DNA of 42,023 bases from Gemmatimonadota bacterium (GTDB lineage: Bacteria > Gemmatimonadota > Gemmatimonadetes > Gemmatimonadales > Gemmatimonadaceae), in the NCBI GenBank assembly GCA_002737115.1, contig NSHR01000018.1:1-42023 (forward strand). The letters run 5' to 3'. This document shows, piece after piece, positions 24,973 to 32,638 of this stretch (position 1 is its first letter; the number at the start of each line of letters is the position of its first letter). The notes beneath the pieces were generated by a model that worked only from the letters and a program-made list of their open reading frames with translations, ran no database searches and was not told the DNA's origin. The position numbers were made by a program, and so were the translations under genes.

Positions 24973-25881
24973 ATGCAGGCAGCTGCCGCGACCAGAACCA
25001 CCGAAGCCCGCTCCAAAGGCTTTTTCCGCTCCTCCCCATCTACCGCCTTCGATCAATACCTTCACGATATTCAGAAGCTCCCCCTGATCACGGATGCAGC
25101 CGAAGAGCGTCGTCTCGCTCGGCTCGCCCAAAAGGGAGATGAGGCCGCCGCCGAGCGCCTCGTGACCGCGAACCTTCGGTTCGTGATCAGCTACGTGAAG
25201 AAGTATCAAGGACACGGTCTCGATCTCTCTGAACTCGTCGCGATCGGCAACGAGGGCCTCCTCAAGGCGGTCCGCAAGTTTGATCCCGATCAGGGCGTCA
25301 AGTTCATCTCCTACGCCGTCTGGTGGGTCCGTCAGGCCGTCCTGAAGGCACTCGCCGAACAGACGCGCAGCGTCCGGATCCCGCTCAACCAGAACTCCCA
25401 GCTCATCCGCATGGCCCGCGGAGAGATGGTCCTCAATCAGGTGCTCAATCGCGAGCCCACTGATGCGGAGATGGCCAAGCTCCTCCAGGAGCCCATCGAG
25501 CAGATCCGTAACGCCCGCCAGATCACCAGCACCGAAGTCTCCCTCGACGCCCCCATCGATCGGCAGGATCGCGAAGCGTCCACCCTCGGCGAACGCTTCG
25601 CCGGCGAGACGCACACCGACATCGAAGAAGGCACCGACTTCCGCCTCATGCGGGAGTTCATCGATCGCGTCTTCCGGAAGTACCTCACCCCGCGCGAACG
25701 CAAAATCCTCTATTTGTATTACGGGCTCGACGAAGGGGCAGAAGCCATGACCCTCGAGCGCATTGGCGCCCTCATGGGGGTCACGCGTGAGAGAATCCGG
25801 CAGATCCGCGAACGGGCCTTCGAGAAGCTGCGCGAGTCGCCCGATGGCAGTGCGCTGTCCGGATTCTGGGGAGCAGCCTAA
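24973..25881 (+). CDS. RpoD-like sigma-70 factor (group 1/2, no region 1.1)
   Basis: A 302-residue RNA polymerase sigma factor. Region 1.2 begins at FDQYLHDIQKLPLITDAAEE. Region 2 contains LVTANLRFVISYVKKYQG, then FDPDQGVKFISYAVWWVRQA for core binding and -10 recognition. Region 3 follows, and region 4 ends in the helix-turn-helix TLERIGALMGVTRERIRQIRERAFEKLR for -35 recognition. Region 1.1 and the large non-conserved insert of proteobacterial RpoD are absent, a layout shared with Bacteroidota-type primary sigma factors. It may be the primary sigma or a close paralog; the window cannot decide. A strong terminator follows. Confidence 0.92.
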   Translation: MQAAAATRTTEARSKGFFRSSPSTAFDQYLHDIQKLPLITDAAEERRLARLAQKGDEAAAERLVTANLRFVISYVKKYQGHGLDLSELVAIGNEGLLKAVRKFDPDQGVKFISYAVWWVRQAVLKALAEQTRSVRIPLNQNSQLIRMARGEMVLNQVLNREPTDAEMAKLLQEPIEQIRNARQITSTEVSLDAPIDRQDREASTLGERFAGETHTDIEEGTDFRLMREFIDRVFRKYLTPRERKILYLYYGLDEGAEAMTLERIGALMGVTRERIRQIRERAFEKLRESPDGSALSGFWGAA

Positions 25882-25903
25882 GGCCGCGTTCACCATCGGA
25901 TGT

Positions 25904-25925
25904 TCGTTCGGGAATTCCCGAACGA
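25904..25925. repeat. 22-bp perfect palindrome centred on GAATTC
   Basis: The half-site TCGTTCGGGAA is followed directly by its exact reverse complement, 23 bases after the sigma-factor stop. It could be an operator or the first of two 3' hairpins; without a loop it is less suited to RNA folding. Confidence 0.7.
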
Positions 25926-25958
25926 GACCTTCCGCGCGAGTGGTCCACCGTGGTGTTT

Positions 25959-25998
25959 GAACGGGTGTTCGTGTAACTACGAACACCCGTTCGATTTT
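25959..25998 (+). terminator. intrinsic terminator after the sigma-factor gene
   Basis: A 14-bp perfect stem (GAACGGGTGTTCGT, 25959-25972, paired with 25979-25992) with a six-base loop (GTAACT) is followed by GATTTT. It ends the sigma-factor transcript only 8 bases before the receiver gene. Confidence 0.85.
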
Positions 25999-26006
25999 CC
26001 CTTCCG

Positions 26007-26405
26007 ATGGTTCTGGAGCGTCAGTTGCCCCGCGTACTGATCGTTGACGACGAGCCGGGCATCCGCTTCGCACTGAAGCGCTGGTTTGAGCGTCAACTCT
26101 GGACGGTCTCCGAAGCCAGTGATGGCCAGACGGCGATCACCCAACTCCTGGCCAGCGACGACGCGAGCGACAGCCGCGTCGACCTCGTCATCTGCGATCT
26201 GCACCTTCCGGTCGTCTCCGGAGAGGACGTGCTGCGCACCCTGCAGTCCAGCCGCCCAGCGCTCGCCGCCCGTGTCATCCTGTTCACCGGCGCTGCCGTT
26301 TCTAACGCCATCCCGGGCACCGCGCTCGCCAGCCATCCGCACGTGCTGCAGAAGCCGTTCGAGCTCGCGACGCTGAAAGCACTCGTGGCGTCGATCGTGC
26401 CATAG
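26007..26405 (+). CDS. single-domain response regulator
   Basis: A 132-residue stand-alone receiver domain with no output domain. Acidic pocket Asp14-Asp15 (LIVDDEPG), phospho-acceptor Asp64 (VICDLHLP), Thr94 (ILFTGA) and Lys116 (LQKPFE) are all present, so it should be phosphorylatable and act by protein contact, in a phosphorelay or as a CheY/SpoF-like element. No kinase gene is adjacent. The ATG at 26007 falls right after a terminator with no ribosome-binding site. A TTG at 26025 with GGAG at 26015-26018 is an attractive alternative start and would remove six residues (MPRVLIVDDE). Confidence 0.9.
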   Translation: MVLERQLPRVLIVDDEPGIRFALKRWFERQLWTVSEASDGQTAITQLLASDDASDSRVDLVICDLHLPVVSGEDVLRTLQSSRPALAARVILFTGAAVSNAIPGTALASHPHVLQKPFELATLKALVASIVP

Positions 26406-26457
26406 TTCCCGGCACCTTCCGCTCGCGCGTACCGTGGGGGTTCGCCGTTCCCATCGC

Positions 26458-26463
26458 TATCTT
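26458..26463 (+). promoter_or_regulatory. -10-like box (TATCTT) of the glycolate oxidase operon
   Basis: TATCTT is followed by GCAGC and the glcD ATG at 26469, a five-base gap with no ribosome-binding site. Confidence 0.4.
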
Positions 26464-26468
26464 GCAGC

Positions 26469-27902
26469 ATGCGCGACGCACTGCTTGCCACGCTCTCCGC
26501 TATCGTCGGCCCGCGCTGGGTGAAATCCCGCGCACCGGAACTCGTGGCGTATGACGCCGACGGGCTTCCGGGGTACCGCGCGCTTCCCACACTCGCCGTC
26601 TTTCCGGGTACCCGCGACGAAGTGGTCGCCGTGGTCCGCGCGCTCGCCACGGCCGGCGTGTCGTTCGTGCCTCGCGGCGCCGGCACCGGACTCTCCGGCG
26701 GCGCACTGGCCGACGATATCGTGCTGCTCGGCCTCAATCGCCTCACCCAGATTCTCCACGTCGATCCGGTCAATCGCATCGCCGTGGTGGAGCCTGGTGT
26801 CGTCAATGCCAAGCTCTCACGCGCGGTCGCCAAACATGGGTTACAGTACGCCCCCGATCCGTCCAGCCAGAGCGTGTGCACGATCGGCGGCAACGTAGCC
26901 GAGAATGCTGGCGGACCGCACTGCCTTAAGTACGGCGTCACGCTCAATCACGTCGTGGCCTGCGACGTCGTCCTCCCCGACGGCACCTGCACGCAACTGG
27001 GCAACGCCTTCGGCGAATCGGACGGCTTCGACTTGCTCGGTCTCTTCGTGGGCAGCGAAGGCTGCTTCGGGGTGGCCACGGAAATCACGGTCCGCCTCGT
27101 GCCGTTACCCGACACGGTGTACACCCTACTCGCCGATTTCCCGAGCGTCAACGCCGCCGCCCGCGCCGTGTCGCGTATCGTCGCCACCGGCATCGTGCCC
27201 GCGGCCCTCGAGATGATGGACAACGCCACCATCCGCGCCGTCGAGGCGTCCATCTACGCCGCCGGCTATCCCATCGACGCGGCGGCCGTCCTGCTCTGTG
27301 AAGTGGACGGCATCGCCGATGGACTCGACGCAGACGTAGCCATCATCACGCAGTGCTGCATGGAGGCGGGCGCACGCGACGTGCTCGTGGCCACCACCGA
27401 CGCCGACCGCACGCGCCTGTGGCAAGGGCGCAAAAAAGCGTTCGGCGCCATGGGACGCATCGCCCCGTCACTGGTCGTGCAGGACGCCGTCGTCCCGCGC
27501 ACCCGGTTGCCCGACGTGCTCGAAACGATCCACGAAATCGCCACCCGACACGGCGTCCAGGTGTGCAACGTGTTCCACGCCGGCGACGGCAACCTGCACC
27601 CCAACATTCCCTACGACGCCAACGACGCCGACGCCTCCGCGCGCGTGCACGCCGCGATGTCGGAGATCATGCTCGCCTGCATCGCCGCCGGCGGCACCAT
27701 CACCGGTGAACATGGCGTGGGGCTCGACAAACTCCCCTACATGGAAAGCCTCTTCACCGCCGAATCGCTGTCGGCCATGTGCAGCATCCGCGACGTGTTT
27801 GATCCCGAGCGGCGCGCCAATCCCGGTAAGGTCGTGCCGGTGCACAGCTGCAAAGAATGGCGCCGCGGGGGCCAACGTGGCCACGGGGGCGAACGTGCGT
27901 AA
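26469..27902 (+). CDS. glcD: glycolate oxidase FAD-linked subunit GlcD
   Basis: A 477-residue FAD enzyme subunit that oxidises glycolate (or D-lactate or another 2-hydroxy acid) to the keto acid. The PCMH-type FAD domain shows VPRGAGTGLSGGALAD (about 75-90) and CTIGGNVAENAGGPHCLKYG. The C-terminal oxidase domain has VCNVFHAGDGNLHPNIPYD and ITGEHGVGLDKLPYM, with the conserved histidines. Together with GlcE and GlcF downstream it forms the three-subunit membrane-associated complex. A TATCTT box 5 bases before the ATG suggests a leaderless operon transcript. The last residues (RRGGQRGHGGERA) are low complexity. Confidence 0.93.
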   Translation: MRDALLATLSAIVGPRWVKSRAPELVAYDADGLPGYRALPTLAVFPGTRDEVVAVVRALATAGVSFVPRGAGTGLSGGALADDIVLLGLNRLTQILHVDPVNRIAVVEPGVVNAKLSRAVAKHGLQYAPDPSSQSVCTIGGNVAENAGGPHCLKYGVTLNHVVACDVVLPDGTCTQLGNAFGESDGFDLLGLFVGSEGCFGVATEITVRLVPLPDTVYTLLADFPSVNAAARAVSRIVATGIVPAALEMMDNATIRAVEASIYAAGYPIDAAAVLLCEVDGIADGLDADVAIITQCCMEAGARDVLVATTDADRTRLWQGRKKAFGAMGRIAPSLVVQDAVVPRTRLPDVLETIHEIATRHGVQVCNVFHAGDGNLHPNIPYDANDADASARVHAAMSEIMLACIAAGGTITGEHGVGLDKLPYMESLFTAESLSAMCSIRDVFDPERRANPGKVVPVHSCKEWRRGGQRGHGGERA

Positions 27903-27945
27903 TCACACCGGAAGCCATTTGGTGGCCAACGTGTATTCGACGAGC

Positions 27946-27962
27946 GGAAGCGGTGCTTCCGG
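27946..27962 (+). other. small hairpin in the 177-base glcD-glcE gap
   Basis: The gap 27903-28079 holds no convincing gene. It contains a perfect 7-bp stem (CGGAAGC/GCTTCCG) with a three-base loop. No T-run follows, so it may be a processing or stability element instead of a terminator. Confidence 0.3.
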
Positions 27963-28079
27963 CACGATCGACACATTCTTGAATGTGCAATCCCCTCGCA
28001 GCGGTGATTCCCCCCGCCCCGCACACGTTGGCCCCCAAACAGCTTCCCTCGTGAAGTCACACGGTAGCCACCACGGCTA

Positions 28080-29201
28080 ATGGATACTTCCGAAGTTTCC
28101 GCCGCCATCCGCAGCGCGATCGCCAGCAGTACCGTGGTCCGGGGAGTCGGCTCCGGCACGTGGCTGCACGGTGGCCCCGTGGTGAACGATGCCGCCGCTT
28201 CCGTGGTGCGTCCCCGCGGTGGCGTCATCGAATACACGCCGGGCGACCTCGTGATCAGCGTCCACGCCGGTACCACGCTCGAAGAACTTGCAGCGACGTG
28301 TGCCGCCAGCGGCCAGATGCTGGCTATCGCCCCGTATGGATCGCCGCACTCCACCATCGGTGCCGTGGTCGCGACGGCATCAGCGGCGCCACTGGCGTAC
28401 GAGGATCTCACCATTCGTGATCTCGTGCTCGGACTCACCGCCGTGACCGGAACTGGCGATGTAGTGCGCCTGGGTGGTAAGGTGGTGAAGAACGTCGCGG
28501 GCTTCGATCTCGTGCGGCTCAACACCGGCGCCTTCGGCACGCTCGGCATCATCACCGAGGTCAACGTGCGACTGCACGCCAAGCCGATCATGGATCATGT
28601 CGTCACCGGTACGCTCGTCGACGCGCCCAATGCCTGGGTGCTGCGTCTCGTCGAGAATCGTGCGCCGCTTCCTATGCTGGTACGGCTCGCGCCGGGTGAA
28701 CCGGCGCAGCTCTTCGCGCGATGCACCGGCAACGACGCCCGCGCGTCGGCGTTGCGCGGCATCATGCAGTCGTACGGCGCACGCAACGCCTTTACGCTTG
28801 GCTCTTCCGACACCAGCAACGCGAGCGAACCGGAGTCGCCGGTCGCGATGCTGCGGCACGTTCCCGAGCAGGCGCTCGTCCTGCGTGCGCGTACTAGGCC
28901 ATCCGATGGCGCGTTGCTCATCGATGCGGCGCGCGTCGCGTTTCCCGACGCGATGCTGCTCTTTCATCCGTCTCGCGGCTCCCTTCGCATCACGACCATG
29001 CACACCGACAACGCCGATGCCCGCATCGCCGGCTTCGTGGCCTCGGCACCACCATCGATGCCGTTCTCGGTCGTGGTGGAACAGGGCGCGTCGCCGATCG
29101 CGCCGTCCAGCGCACTCGATCTCTCGGTGAAGCGCACCTTCGATCCGCATGGCATTCTGAACCGGCGACGCCCGGAGTCTCTCGACATGGCAGTCGTATG
29201 A
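28080..29201 (+). CDS. glcE: glycolate oxidase FAD-binding subunit GlcE
   Basis: A 373-residue second flavoprotein subunit of glycolate oxidase. The FAD-binding domain starts at VVRGVGSGTW (about 19-28) and includes YTPGDLVISVHAGTTLEEL, AIAPYGSPHSTIGAVVATA and GGKVVKNVAGFDLVRLNTGAFG, the last of these very characteristic of GlcE. The C-terminal end, LDLSVKRTFDPHGILNRRR, is the usual oxidase tail. It lacks the full oxidase domain of GlcD, as normal for this subunit. Its TGA overlaps the glcF ATG (ATGA), so the two are coupled. Confidence 0.92.
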   Translation: MDTSEVSAAIRSAIASSTVVRGVGSGTWLHGGPVVNDAAASVVRPRGGVIEYTPGDLVISVHAGTTLEELAATCAASGQMLAIAPYGSPHSTIGAVVATASAAPLAYEDLTIRDLVLGLTAVTGTGDVVRLGGKVVKNVAGFDLVRLNTGAFGTLGIITEVNVRLHAKPIMDHVVTGTLVDAPNAWVLRLVENRAPLPMLVRLAPGEPAQLFARCTGNDARASALRGIMQSYGARNAFTLGSSDTSNASEPESPVAMLRHVPEQALVLRARTRPSDGALLIDAARVAFPDAMLLFHPSRGSLRITTMHTDNADARIAGFVASAPPSMPFSVVVEQGASPIAPSSALDLSVKRTFDPHGILNRRRPESLDMAVV

Positions 29202-30520
29202 GCAGCGTGATGAATAGCGTGGCAGACTCACCCAAGTGCGCACTGCCCGGCACACCCTTGGCACTTGCCAGCAAGGGCCTCGATGCCTGTGTACACTGCG
29301 GCTTCTGCCTGCAGGCCTGTCCCACGTACGTGAATCTCGAAGACGAGAACGACTCGCCGCGTGGCCGGCTCGTACTCATGCGTCGCATGCTCGAAGGCGA
29401 TATCCCGCTCGACGATCCCACCACGGCGCAGCATATCGACCGGTGCCTCGGGTGTCGCGCCTGTGAGACGGCCTGTCCATCGGGCGTACCGTACGGCGAC
29501 TTACTCGAAGCCACACGCGCCACCATGGCCCCCGTGCGCGGCATGCCGTTCGTGGCCCGCGCGGTGCTCGCCGTCTTCAAGTATCCGTTGCTGCTGCGCA
29601 CCGCCCTGCTTGGCGCGCGCCTGTTCCGTGCCACGCGGCTGCCGCATCTGCTCGCACCGCTGCTGCCGGCACGACTCGCCTTTCCGATGGCGATGATCGC
29701 GTCCACCACGCCGGCCAACCTGCGGGCACGTGCCATACGCACGATATCGAGCCACCCGCCCGTCTTGCCGCCATCGACGCCCGCCACCACGGCAACCTGT
29801 CTGACCGGCTGCGTGATGTCAGGGCTGTTTTCGCACGTGAACGACGCCACCGAGCGCGTGCTCGCGCATAATGGCTTTGCGCTGCGCACCACACGCGCGC
29901 AAGGCTGCTGCGGTGCACTGCATGCGCATGCCGGCGATCTTGACAGTGCGCGCGCACTGGCGCGCATCAACGTCGCCGCCTTCGAGCAGTCGGGCGCGGA
30001 TGTCATCGCCGTAAACTCAGCCGGCTGCGGCGCGATGCTGAAACAGTATGGTCATCTGTTGCACGATGATCCCGCGTGGGCGGCGCGGGCCGAGCGCGTG
30101 AGCGCGCGCACGCGTGATATTTCGGAGTTACTGGCCACCGTGGGACCCGTTGCCGGCACGGCATCGGTCGCGTTGCGGGTCACGCACGATCCGCCGTGCC
30201 ACCAGATGCACGCGCAGCGCGTGGTCTCACCGCCGCTCGCGGTGTTGCGCGCCATTCCTGGACTCTCGCTCATTCCGCTCGAGGACGCCGATCAATGCTG
30301 CGGATCGGCCGGCATCTACAATCTCGTGGAGCCCGACACCTCCGACGCCGTGCTCGCGCCCAAGTTGGCGCGCATCGCCGAAAGTGGTGCCGACTGGGTG
30401 GCCACCGGCAACCCGGGGTGCATGATGCAGATCGGGGCGGGGTTGCTGCGCAGTGGATCGCGCGCGCGGGTCGTGCATCCTATCGAACTGCTCGATGCGA
30501 GCTACGAGCAGGGCACGTGA
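29198..30520 (+). CDS. glcF: glycolate oxidase iron-sulfur subunit GlcF
   Basis: A 440-residue electron-transfer subunit. Two [4Fe-4S] clusters are set by Cys31/34/37/41 (CVHCGFCLQACPTY) and Cys83/86/89/93 (CLGCRACETACPSG). The C-terminal half has two CCG domains (GCCGALHAHAGD and CCGSAGIYNLVEP), as in heterodisulfide-reductase-like proteins. It takes electrons from the GlcD/GlcE flavins and passes them to the quinone pool. The ATG overlaps the glcE stop, and its TGA overlaps the GTG of the HAD-like gene. Confidence 0.94.
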   Translation: MSSVMNSVADSPKCALPGTPLALASKGLDACVHCGFCLQACPTYVNLEDENDSPRGRLVLMRRMLEGDIPLDDPTTAQHIDRCLGCRACETACPSGVPYGDLLEATRATMAPVRGMPFVARAVLAVFKYPLLLRTALLGARLFRATRLPHLLAPLLPARLAFPMAMIASTTPANLRARAIRTISSHPPVLPPSTPATTATCLTGCVMSGLFSHVNDATERVLAHNGFALRTTRAQGCCGALHAHAGDLDSARALARINVAAFEQSGADVIAVNSAGCGAMLKQYGHLLHDDPAWAARAERVSARTRDISELLATVGPVAGTASVALRVTHDPPCHQMHAQRVVSPPLAVLRAIPGLSLIPLEDADQCCGSAGIYNLVEPDTSDAVLAPKLARIAESGADWVATGNPGCMMQIGAGLLRSGSRARVVHPIELLDASYEQGT

Positions 30521-31188
30521 ATCACGCCGGTGCCGCCCACGTCACCATCGTGGCGTTCGACGGCATCATCGCCGATACCGTACCACTGCGGGCGCAGGCG
30601 CTGGCCGAAGCGATCGCGCTGGAATGCGCGGCACTGGATGTTGCCGTCCACGCGCCCGCGTTGTGTTCACCGTTAATGCCGTTGCTGCCCGGACGGACGT
30701 TCAACGAGTGCATGGTGGCCGCCGTCGAACAGATACCCGCGCTGCAACACGAGCGCTGTCGCCACGATCTCATCGCACACGACATCATGGCGATGCGCGC
30801 GCAGCGTGACTGGGCCATGGCTGCGGCGCACGGCGTGCCACTTCGCGACGGAGTCCTGGACCACATGCACACGCTGGTCGCGCGCGGCGTTCGGATCGTC
30901 GTGCGCAGTGACTCGCAACGCCGAGAGGTGGAGCCGCTGCTGCGGCTGGCCGGACTTGACGACAGCATACTCTTTCTGCGCTGCGCCGATGACCTCCCGC
31001 GCCGGACGAGTGTGACGTCTGTACAGGCGAGCTACGAAGCGATCGAGGCGCGTCTCGAACGGATGCGAATTCCTTGGGTACAACGTGACGCGGTCGAGGT
31101 GCCCGGCGGCACGGCGGCATGCATGTTGCTTGAATCGGCCAGTCCCCGGTACGTTCTGCGAGCGGATCCATTGACGAAAGCTTTGTGA
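30517..31188 (+). CDS. HAD-like protein lacking the catalytic nucleophile
   Basis: A 223-residue protein of the HAD/phosphoglycolate-phosphatase-like fold, started at GTG 30517, which overlaps the glcF stop as GTGA. Motif I should read DxD, but here it is VAFDGIIADT: Ala13 replaces the nucleophilic Asp, while Asp15 is kept. Motif II looks present (VRSDSQRREVEPLL). A GDxxxD motif IV is not found. A cap-like helical insert lies between them. It is therefore probably catalytically dead and may bind a ligand or a partner. Its place in the glycolate operon is where a phosphoglycolate phosphatase would make sense. An intact but distant HAD lies at 6064-6756. Confidence 0.75.
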   Translation: MNHAGAAHVTIVAFDGIIADTVPLRAQALAEAIALECAALDVAVHAPALCSPLMPLLPGRTFNECMVAAVEQIPALQHERCRHDLIAHDIMAMRAQRDWAMAAAHGVPLRDGVLDHMHTLVARGVRIVVRSDSQRREVEPLLRLAGLDDSILFLRCADDLPRRTSVTSVQASYEAIEARLERMRIPWVQRDAVEVPGGTAACMLLESASPRYVLRADPLTKAL

Positions 31189-31191
31189 GGT

Positions 31192-32331
31192 ATGCCGTTG
31201 TCCAACACTGACGCGAACTCCCCGAGTATCACGAGCCCAACCCCACCCGAGTTGGTGCCGTCGGCGGTGCCCATAACGCCGCCAGATCTCGTATACCCGG
31301 AGCCGCTGTCAGCCCATGACGCCGCGGCCTACGTCGATCTGCGACGCGAGTCCGCCTGGTTCGAGTCGGCCGGCCAGTGGAGCACGTTCCGTGGTCCCAA
31401 AGCGGCCGAGGCGCTCAATGGCCTGGTTACCAACGACGTCTCGCTGCTTCAGCCGGGCGAGGGGATGCATGCCGCCGCGCTGACGCCGAAAGGCAAGGTG
31501 CTCTGCGACATGTTCGTGTTTCGTCTAGACGAGGAGACGTTCATGCTCACGATGCTTCGCACCGCTGCTCCGCAGTGGCTCGCGACGGCGCGCAAGTACG
31601 TGAATCCACGGCTCGCGAAAGTCGAAGACGAATCGGAAAAGTGGACCACGTGGATGGTGTACGGCACACAGGCATCGAAGGCGGTAGCGTCGCTCGGCGG
31701 TGCCGACGATAGCGTCGAAGATCTCCTCGACGTGAAGATGCAGGGGCTCGCCGAGTGGACGCTGTGGCAGCATGGCCTCTGGAATATCGGTCCGGCCACC
31801 GTGCGTCTTATTCGTGCTCCGCTGATGGGATCGATGCCGGGCTTCATTATCATGGCCGACGCGCGCGACGCGGACGTCGTGCGCGAGCGTCTCGAGCAGT
31901 CGGTGTCCCGCCACGCCACGAGCGCGGTGTGGAACATCACCCAAGTGGAAGGCGGGCGCCCGGCGTTCGGCATCGACATGGACGACAACACGATTCCACA
32001 GGAAGCAAATCTCGACACGCTCGGCGCCATCTCGTTCACGAAGGGCTGCTACACGGGGCAGGAAACCGTGGCGCGCATCCACTTCCGCGGCCATGTGAAT
32101 CGCCGCTTGCGCGGACTGCTCGGCTCCTCGGCGCTCCCGCAACACGGGCAGATAGTGGACGCCACGGGCAAAGTGGTCGGCGACGTACGCAGCACGGTGA
32201 TTTCGCCGCGCCTAGGGCCGATCGCCATCGCAATGCTGCGACGGGAAGTGCAGGCAGGCGACACCGTGATCGTGGAAGGCACCGACGGCCCAATCACCGC
32301 CGAGGTCCGTGAGCTCCCATTTTCCGAATAA
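31192..32331 (+). CDS. ygfZ: YgfZ/GcvT-like folate-binding protein
   Basis: A 379-residue protein of the aminomethyltransferase-like (GcvT fold) family. YgfZ proteins help maintain certain Fe-S enzymes, such as MiaB, in a folate-dependent way. The diagnostic motif K-G-C-Y-x-G-Q-E is present at 284-291 (TKGCYTGQETVARIHFRGHV), with Cys286 as the key residue. The first 40 or so residues are an extra proline-rich tail. The start ATG at 31192 is 3 bases after the preceding stop and has GAGG just upstream. Being the last gene of the glycolate oxidase cluster, it may support the two Fe-S clusters of GlcF; that link is inference. Confidence 0.9.
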   Translation: MPLSNTDANSPSITSPTPPELVPSAVPITPPDLVYPEPLSAHDAAAYVDLRRESAWFESAGQWSTFRGPKAAEALNGLVTNDVSLLQPGEGMHAAALTPKGKVLCDMFVFRLDEETFMLTMLRTAAPQWLATARKYVNPRLAKVEDESEKWTTWMVYGTQASKAVASLGGADDSVEDLLDVKMQGLAEWTLWQHGLWNIGPATVRLIRAPLMGSMPGFIIMADARDADVVRERLEQSVSRHATSAVWNITQVEGGRPAFGIDMDDNTIPQEANLDTLGAISFTKGCYTGQETVARIHFRGHVNRRLRGLLGSSALPQHGQIVDATGKVVGDVRSTVISPRLGPIAIAMLRREVQAGDTVIVEGTDGPITAEVRELPFSE

Positions 32332-32337
32332 ACGAAG

Positions 32338-32533
32338 CTCAGTACTGAGCACTGCAGTTTGCTGAACTCAGACCGCTATACACGGTCAGATGCCTGAACT
32401 CTGAGCACTCGCGACTGAGCCGATTGTACAGCGCCAGTGTTCAGTGTGTAGTGACCAGAACTCTGGCATCAGACTTCATATAGTGTTCAGAGTCGAGCAC
32501 CCACAGTCCACAGTCTCAAGCGTATTTCGTGGA
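32338..32533. repeat. intergenic inverted-repeat element, copy A (arms in reversed order)
   Basis: Most of the 307-base gap 32332-32638 is this element. A right-type arm (about 32338-32428) is followed at once by a left-type arm (about 32432-32533), whereas copies B and C are left arm, spacer, right arm. Shared landmarks are CAGTACTGAGCACTG, GAACTCTGGCATCAGACT, TATAGTG and ACAGTCCACAG. It starts 6 bases after the ygfZ stop. It is more diverged than B and C, and I see no gene in it. Confidence 0.75.
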
Positions 32534-32587
32534 GTGCGCGGAGGGGTTGTGCTGAGCCCTGATCGCTCGCTGACCGACCACAACGAG

Positions 32588-32617
32588 AAAGGCGGGCGAC
32601 TTTCGTCGCCCGCCTTT
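32588..32617 (-). terminator. intrinsic terminator of the small lipoprotein gene
   Basis: A 13-bp perfect stem (AAAGGCGGGCGAC paired with its complement) with a four-base loop lies 21 bases beyond the minus-strand stop. On that strand the stem ends in TTT followed by CTCG. It may also work from the plus side. Confidence 0.85.
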
Positions 32618-32638
32618 CCGTTACAACTGACCGAACGC

